NCBI GenBank assembly: GCA_942159475.1
Contig: OW804097.1
Location: 56,564,986 to 56,628,985 of the forward strand
DNA length: 64,000 bases
Direction: 5' to 3'
Source: Sthenelais limicola
Taxonomy: Eukaryota; Annelida; Polychaeta; Phyllodocida; Sigalionidae
The position numbers were made by a program, and so were the translations under genes. Below are positions 58,360 through 64,000 of the stretch, in pieces. The notes below the pieces were generated by a model, which did not search any database, was not told the DNA's origin, and saw only the letters and a list, made by a program, of their open reading frames with translations. The number at the start of each line of letters is the position of its first letter. Position 1 is the first letter of the stretch.

Positions 58360-59621
58360 TATGTGATGTTATAAAGAAGATATCTAATCATCTTATCCAG
58401 ATTTGGAGGTATGCAAAAGCAGATCCTATCACGGGTAGGCTTAGAGCAGTATTTGGGTTTTCTCAGTATGCAACATACATGTTATTGCCTGTAACGCACA
58501 AACTAGTATTGTTCTTCTTTAAGACAATAAAAGCGAAATGAATAACCAACCAGTCCAAATCAGATCTTTTAAGGATGACCCATAATAAATGAAATAATAC
58601 AATTGGAACCGTAGAAGGGCTTAGACATATTATATCATAATATTTATATAAAGAATGATTTCATCACATTGTATATACTATTTCCTACGGATAATGTTAG
58701 GGGTAGTGCCTTGCTTTTTTTAAAACAGAATAACATTTTAATGATCTTTATTCAGGAGAATAAATGCTGGCATAGGCCATAGCAAATTTGTGTAACGCTC
58801 AGGCTGGGCCCGGTCTACCACAGATTAGAGATGTTTTCCAGTTTAGTCCTATCCAACCCTCTTACCTAGCAAATCCTACCCCACCGGAAAAAGTCTACCT
58901 ATTTGTTTGTGAGTTGTTTTACTAAAAAAGGCAAATAATAGCAGGGAAACAATCTTGTTAACAAGAAAATCCTTAAAAGGTATATATCCTTTGTTTCAGA
59001 CAACTATTGTTACAGAATAGAAATTGTGTTGAGTTCCTGGAAGGTGTAAGAAATCATTAGATAGAACTGAACGACAGGTTAGAACTACTCCTGTGATTCA
59101 ATGCCTCAAGTCAAGCCTTTGGCAGCGCATTGGATGCAAAATATATTTGTAAATTGAGCCATTGTACCCCAATAGAAGCTTTTAACCTCAAGCAGAGTTC
59201 TTTCTTTACAACCTTTTCTTTAAGACTTGGAAATAATAGAAAATCGTCATCCTTACGCTTGTATTAGGCCATGTTTATGAGTGAATGTGCCTCGCGGCTG
59301 AGTAAGCATGTCTCCAATTCCTCTGACATCATCAAAGACGGTGATATTGACCAATCACAAAAGTCCTTACAACAGCGGCCACACCTTTTCTTACCGGTTT
59401 TTGTTATTCAACACGTACAGAATTCATGAAACTATTAAATGGCCGTATTCTTTCCGCGACGTGTGACTCTGTAACATATTACAAATGTAATACTTTATTT
59501 TCTCTCCTTATGTTTGGAATTCCCCCACGCCCAGTCCACATCTGACAAATCTTTAGGCATTTAAGTGTTTGTCTTGTCCATGTTCCCTTCTCACTGATGT
59601 ATTTTTCATATCGATCCACTG

Positions 59622-59622
<1 letters not shown>
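58360..59622. other. Non-coding
   Basis: No gene recognised. A TTTTTTTAAAACAGAATAACA stretch at about 58715 may be a retroposed 3' end in minus orientation. Confidence 0.3.

Positions 59623-59623
<1 letters not shown>

Positions 59624-59666
<43 letters not shown>
59624..59666. repeat. (TC)n microsatellite
   Basis: About 21 consecutive TC units. Confidence 0.95.
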
Positions 59667-59669
<3 letters not shown>

Positions 59670-60048
59670 CAACCAATACCCCACTTAATATTATGTAAAT
59701 ATTTTGTCACCTATATACGGACCTCTTTAATCAGGATGCCCTGAAACGATAGTGGGGTTTGCCCGCGTGCATATCAGCATACATGATGGGACTGTACTCT
59801 TATTTATTATACGCGCATTCTATATGAGACATGCTATAAGTGGGGTGCTTTAAAAATATTCATATAGGACGTGTCCTATCCCACCAAACAAATCCCCGCG
59901 ATCGGTAATACACCCGTGATTCTGGTACTATGATTATAGAAATATATAATAAAACCTACATCGTTAAATAGAGCATTAAATTCTCTTTTGAATGATATAA
60001 ATAGAGAGAATGGGACGAGCCGGCAATAATCGAAAATTTATAGGACGA

Positions 60049-60101
60049 GATTCGTCAACATAAGCACGATGCAGTAGGCAGAGTGCTTATGTGGACGAAT
60101 C
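60049..60101. repeat. 19-bp-arm hairpin inside the foldback element
   Basis: GATTCGTCAACATAAGCAC at 60049-60067 is answered by GTGCTTATGTGGACGAATC at 60083-60101 with a 15-base loop. The stem has one or two mismatches. Confidence 0.8.
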
Positions 60102-60167
60102 AAGTTTAATAATTTGTATTAATGTAGCTCAGATATCACTGAAAAAATACTAAAGAAGTCTCAGAGA

Positions 60168-60231
60168 GCCCCGCTGCCCTGCTGACAGCCCCACTGACAG
60201 CCCCGCTGACAGCCCCGCTGACAGCCCCATT
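60168..60231. repeat. 12-bp tandem array CTGACAGCCCCG
   Basis: Four CTGACAGCCCC(G/A) units follow one diverged unit, in an otherwise AT-rich setting. Confidence 0.85.
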
Positions 60232-60510
60232 AGTATATTGATGAATTAAAACGTCCATATCATGGCCATTTCTTGAGCTACATTAATACAATTTATATCA
60301 TTCAAAAGAGAATTTAGTGCTCTATTTCATTTTCATAGCACCCCACTTATAGCACGTCTCATATAGAATGCGCATATAATAAATTGTACGCAAGTTTGCC
60401 AGTGTGCGAGGGCTTTCTTCCTCCATCATTTCAACTGTATCTAGCTATATTCCTCTTGTATGAAAACCAGATATGGTAAATTATGTTAATATCTTTTTAA
60501 TTAAGCATGT

Positions 60511-60626
60511 TTTACATGCAAAACTAGGCATGTATACATAATAATCAAGTTACGCACGGACGCGTAAATTTACATGCAAAACTAGGCATGTATACATAAT
60601 AATCAAGTTACGCACGGACGCGTAAA
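60511..60626. repeat. Exact 58-bp tandem duplication
   Basis: Copies 60511-60568 and 60569-60626 are identical by eye, including TTTACATGCAAAACTAGGCA at the start and GTTACGCACGGACGCGTAAA at the end. Identity points to a very recent event. Confidence 0.92.
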
Positions 60627-60678
60627 TAAAGGACTCGATCTCCGATCTCGTCCTTTATTTACGCGCCGTGCGGTAACT
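60608..60678. repeat. GC-rich hairpin next to the tandem duplication
   Basis: GTTACGCACGGACGCG then TAAATAAAGGAC is answered by GTCCTTTATTTACGCG then CCGTGCGGTAAC. The arms are about 28 bases and the loop about 15. The left arm is the end of the second 58-bp unit. A related TCGTCCTATAA sequence occurs inverted near 60040. Confidence 0.8.
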
Positions 60679-60726
60679 CGTCCTATAAGTGCTAAATATT
60701 GATTATCATTTGCGCATATTGTTTAA

Positions 60727-61376
60727 ATGTATGTATTAACTATCATCGGCAAGGTGGAGCTGCATTTCAATGTAACTTCTTTGATATTACAACTTGTTAA
60801 TACAAACAGAGTAATAATATTCCACGGTTGTCAGTGTTATCTATCCTCCTCCTCAAAGCAATTCCCAGGGTCATTACACATACAAAGAAGTCTTACATAT
60901 TATCAGTGATATTTATTAGTAATAGTTTTTGTTTTCATTTGGAGAACAGTATACACGTTGACAAGTATGGTGAGACCTACAAATCAACACCCATCTTGTT
61001 GTGAAGAAGAAAATACTTTCTTATTTCAGGATGTCCCCAGGAATGCACAAATGAGCATAGGGGAAGGCTATGTGGAGATTAGAGAAAAGAGAGGGAGAAC
61101 ACACGTGAGCCGATAGCCTTTAATTGTCTGCTCGCCTCTGATCTCTCATTTCTTCCCTCTTTCTGGAAGGTTCTGGAGAGTTCTAGGATATACTGTGTCT
61201 ATTTATGCAGGTCTCTGATGACAGCTCTGAGCTCTATCATTAAGATCATTCACCAGCCTCTATATTATCCCCACTCCCTCGTGGTCACATATCAGTAAGA
61301 AGCTTGTAGTTCACACCTCAAAGAGATCTTCAGATGTATAGTAACGGCTTTTTATAATGGATGGGCCACACACATT
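60727..61376. other. Non-coding
   Basis: No gene or element recognised. Confidence 0.3.
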
Positions 61377-61508
61377 TTTGATGTGTTACAGAGAAATGAG
61401 TCAAAAGTCGAAAAAAAAAGATATTTTCACTATAGTATATAACCTGTGAATAAAAGAATTTGAAAAATATCAATTTTGCAACTTATGACTAATATTTCTG
61501 TAACATAT
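61377..61508. mobile_element. Small MITE, about 130 bp
   Basis: TGATGTGTTACAGAGAAATG and AGTCAAAAGTCG on the left are answered by the inverted CAACTTATGACTAATATTTC, TGTAACATATCA on the right. Related ends are seen near 29385-29415, 36939 and 38935. Non-coding. Confidence 0.5.
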
Positions 61509-62463
61509 CACATATCTTCTTAGTCACTTATCGACTGAATACGATGCACATGTATGTCCTTCTTTGTGCTTAACTTTAGACCCAGCATTACATGCAATGT
61601 AATCAATATTCTGAACTCATACCATCTGATTGGCGACTATACTTGGAGGCTTGTTTTTCGTCAGGTTACAGCTGTCCCACTCTATAGCATTCATACATGC
61701 ACTGCTTAAGTGTCTCATGCATGACACCTGTGAAGGTTTCATATTAAATATGAATTAGTTTGCGATGTTTACATAAATCTTAAGTAAATGCAGACCTGAC
61801 ATCCATTTTATTCAGAACACCAACTCTTGTAAGATAATCGATTGCAAACCTACAAATTAGTGTCGTATTGAGATTGATCTAATAATTCTACAAATGCTTC
61901 TACTCATGAATTTAACTATTACAAATACATATATTTTTTTCCTTATATCATCATAGCATATAGATTATTATAGAAATTCTGCATGACTTTGTATGAGAGA
62001 AAACAATATTGTGCATATCGTAATTGAGCAACCAATATTTAAACTCGATAGTTTGAATAAATATCACGGAGAAAACGACAATCTCAGGAATATTGTTTTA
62101 GATCCATGTACTAACAAATTCAACGAATATCATCAATCTTGTGGGTTTCAATAGGCTTCACTGAGCAAACTAATTTCGCAATACTTACTGTGAACAGTTG
62201 TTACATCATCAAAACATAGTGACAGAAAGATGATGATAAAAACCACCATCCTTCTTATTCAACCAACAACCCTTAATACCCAACATGATACAACTGACAG
62301 CTGTCGCCATAGACAAACTTAAGGGGTTTAAGGGCTGTCAGTGTCACAATACATTGGGTTTCTGCTGTCAGTACTGTCAACGAGAGGAGCATGGGTAGCT
62401 GAGGGTGGGGGTGGATGAGGGACCAATAGGGCCCTAACAACTCTACAGTACTGACGATAACAG
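61509..62463. other. Non-coding
   Basis: No gene or element recognised. Confidence 0.3.
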
Positions 62464-62510
62464 ATTTTTTTAAAGGTTTTATTCAAGATATCCTGCCCTC
62501 GAGGCTTTTA
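62464..62510 (-). repeat. Retroposon 3' end (shared with 12.24 kb)
   Basis: A T run, then GGTTTTATTCAAGATATCCTGCC, matching the block at 12241-12290. Read on the minus strand it gives an AATAAAACC-type end with an A tail. Confidence 0.4.
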
Positions 62511-64000
62511 CACATCTAAAGTTCAATATCAGTCTCCCTTATATTTTATGGGTTTTTTTTTATATTTTCATGTGTTTTCTTTTTTGTCATCCACTTCGGA
62601 TCTTACCCACTTACATCTTATGTGGTTTCGATTTCATTCTCATATACAAGACACCTGTACCTAGGTCAATCACAACTTTATAATAAAAAGACCAAAGTAG
62701 AAGATCTAGGTGTTTACGTCTTGTGAGTTCTACTTTACACCTTTTTAACCTTATTTCTAGAAATTTCATGGACAATCACATAGATCATACAACCGGCATA
62801 TAATAGCACTTAACCGCACACAAACTGGCCTTACCGTTCACCCTATCCACGATAACAGACTTGATTCTATACAGAGAACCAGAAAGACTAGATTAGTAGA
62901 AACACAATGACAGGTATGATTTGTCCTAAATATATAGAAATATAAGAATTGTATGATCAGAAATTAAGCCTCTCCAGGAATATCTCTCGTCACCAAACCA
63001 TGTTCTTATTTAAGTCAAAGTTTTAAACAACAAATATTTGCTTTCTGTTGAACGGGGCTTTATCCCTTTAACAGGATATGTAGAAACTACCAAATCGCAT
63101 CATCAGCTCATAAAATCTGGCTTTGATATCGATCTGGTCCTAAGGATTCACAGATAGATTTAGTTCAATGGCCAATACTAAAAGTCAGGCCGAGCTAGCT
63201 TTGCGACTCCCCTTCCCCCCCTCCCTTCCCGCCCAAGCACCACATGAATTATTTATTCCAGTAGGTCTCGGTGTTGACATTTGCAATCCTTGTCTAATAG
63301 GACTATTAATCAATCTATTCTTCTTCCATACGTCAATGTCTTAACCTTCGGAGTTCGGGGATATGAAACCTAGGCTCTTTCATGATTTATTGGCAGTTCT
63401 GAGGTCAGTTTGTGTTCGCACAGCTTGTGCATCTCCTTGTTCATTGGTTGCAATGCCAGATTCAGATGAATTCACTGAAGTTCAAGTTACAAACAATATA
63501 TTACTTAAAATTATACTCTTTTCAGACAAAATATGTTAATTTCCGCGTTGATACATATACCCACATTGATAATCATCGTTTTATTTTATTATTTTTTAAA
63601 AATCTGAAATTAGATTCACTCAGATTCACTCAGAATCTACCACCTTACTGGCTGAAATGTCTTGGAGCGGGGGGGGGGGGGTATTTGTGTATTAGTACTT
63701 TATACTTTATACTTTTGTATAGGAAATGCAACTGTATGACTGAAACAAGAGCATAAATCATGTATCAAAATACGGTTGGCATATTATTGAACGAGGGACG
63801 ACATTTCTGTCTGTGGTTTAAGACTTGATTTGTGGCGGGCATAAATATTCTGCCTCTAATAGATTACACCCACTTATTGTACATATGGTCACCTACATCG
63901 ACATAATATGATGTTATGATGAATATAAAATATCAGTTTAAACGGGTGTTGTTTTAATCAGAACAATACAGACCTATTCCTTACTTATTTGAGTTATAAT
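62511..64000. other. Non-coding right end
   Basis: No gene supported. A 114-codon open frame at 63412-63756 is partly made of a G run (about 63669-63681) and low-complexity sequence, so it is not called. Confidence 0.3.

Larger units (their letters stand above)
59801..60384. mobile_element. Foldback element with nested hairpin and 12-bp repeats
   Basis: The outer arms are 59801-59850 and 60336-60384 (GCGCATTCTATATGAGAC and GTGGGGTGCT, inverted on the right). The inner arms are 59964-60003 and 60291-60330 (AATTCTCTTTTGAATGATAT inverted). The left arm carries about 113 extra bases (59851-59963) that the right lacks, probably an insertion. The centre holds a separate hairpin and a 12-bp tandem array. 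Confidence 0.7.

Noticed and set aside
63412..63756. 114-codon + strand open frame
   Set aside because: Contains a poly-G run and repeats; no domain.
1..64000. CRISPR arrays, prokaryotic operons, rRNA genes
   Set aside because: Looked for; no regular repeat-spacer array, Shine-Dalgarno-led gene clusters or conserved rRNA sequence seen.

Overview
This is nuclear DNA of an animal, most likely a marine invertebrate. The base composition is AT-rich, coding is sparse, one host exon has typical GT-AG splice signals, and several different retrotransposons and short inverted-repeat transposons are present. The sequence does not fix the species, and no bacterial, organellar or viral gene set is seen. 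LEFT PART (about 0.9-7.9 kb): a decayed APE-type LINE on the + strand. Its first ORF is unusual: a LINE ORF1-like nucleic-acid-binding region runs in the same open frame into a NADAR (DUF1768/YbiA-like) domain, the family that removes ADP-ribose from guanine or cleaves N-glycosidic bonds of riboflavin precursors. It is followed by an APE endonuclease and a reverse transcriptase broken by a 2.1-kb insert with inverted ends, a stop codon and two frameshifts. This NADAR-bearing LINE is the main candidate for a little-described system. MIDDLE (9.5-42 kb): mostly non-coding and repeat-rich. It holds a hammerhead-ribozyme-like core at 9.5 kb, a 1.57-kb TA-flanked inverted-repeat element at 19.8-21.4 kb containing a tRNA-like sequence, several TTAA-flanked MITEs (best at 28.3, 33.9 and 34.4-35.2 kb), another MITE family at 11.3 and 38.6 kb, a possible solo LTR at 17.0 kb, and one convincing host exon on the minus strand at 27.36-27.55 kb encoding the second half of a CUB domain. 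The rest of that host gene was not found, so much of the window may be intron. RIGHT PART (42-64 kb): a second, apparently intact LINE ORF2 (976 codons, endonuclease plus reverse transcriptase) on the minus strand with a 5-bp repeat tail; a third, 5'-truncated LINE with an unbroken reverse transcriptase at 51.5-53.8 kb; a long palindrome at 46.7-46.9 kb; purine/G-rich tracts at 49-50 kb; a CRE/CCAAT promoter-like patch at 56.3 kb; and a nested inverted-repeat and tandem-repeat cluster at 59.8-60.7 kb. HOW IT WORKS TOGETHER: in the LINEs, ORF1 would bind element RNA, the endonuclease nicks the target and the reverse transcriptase primes from the nick. The short elements lack proteins and would depend on enzymes encoded elsewhere. 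The only host function supported is an extracellular CUB-domain protein.
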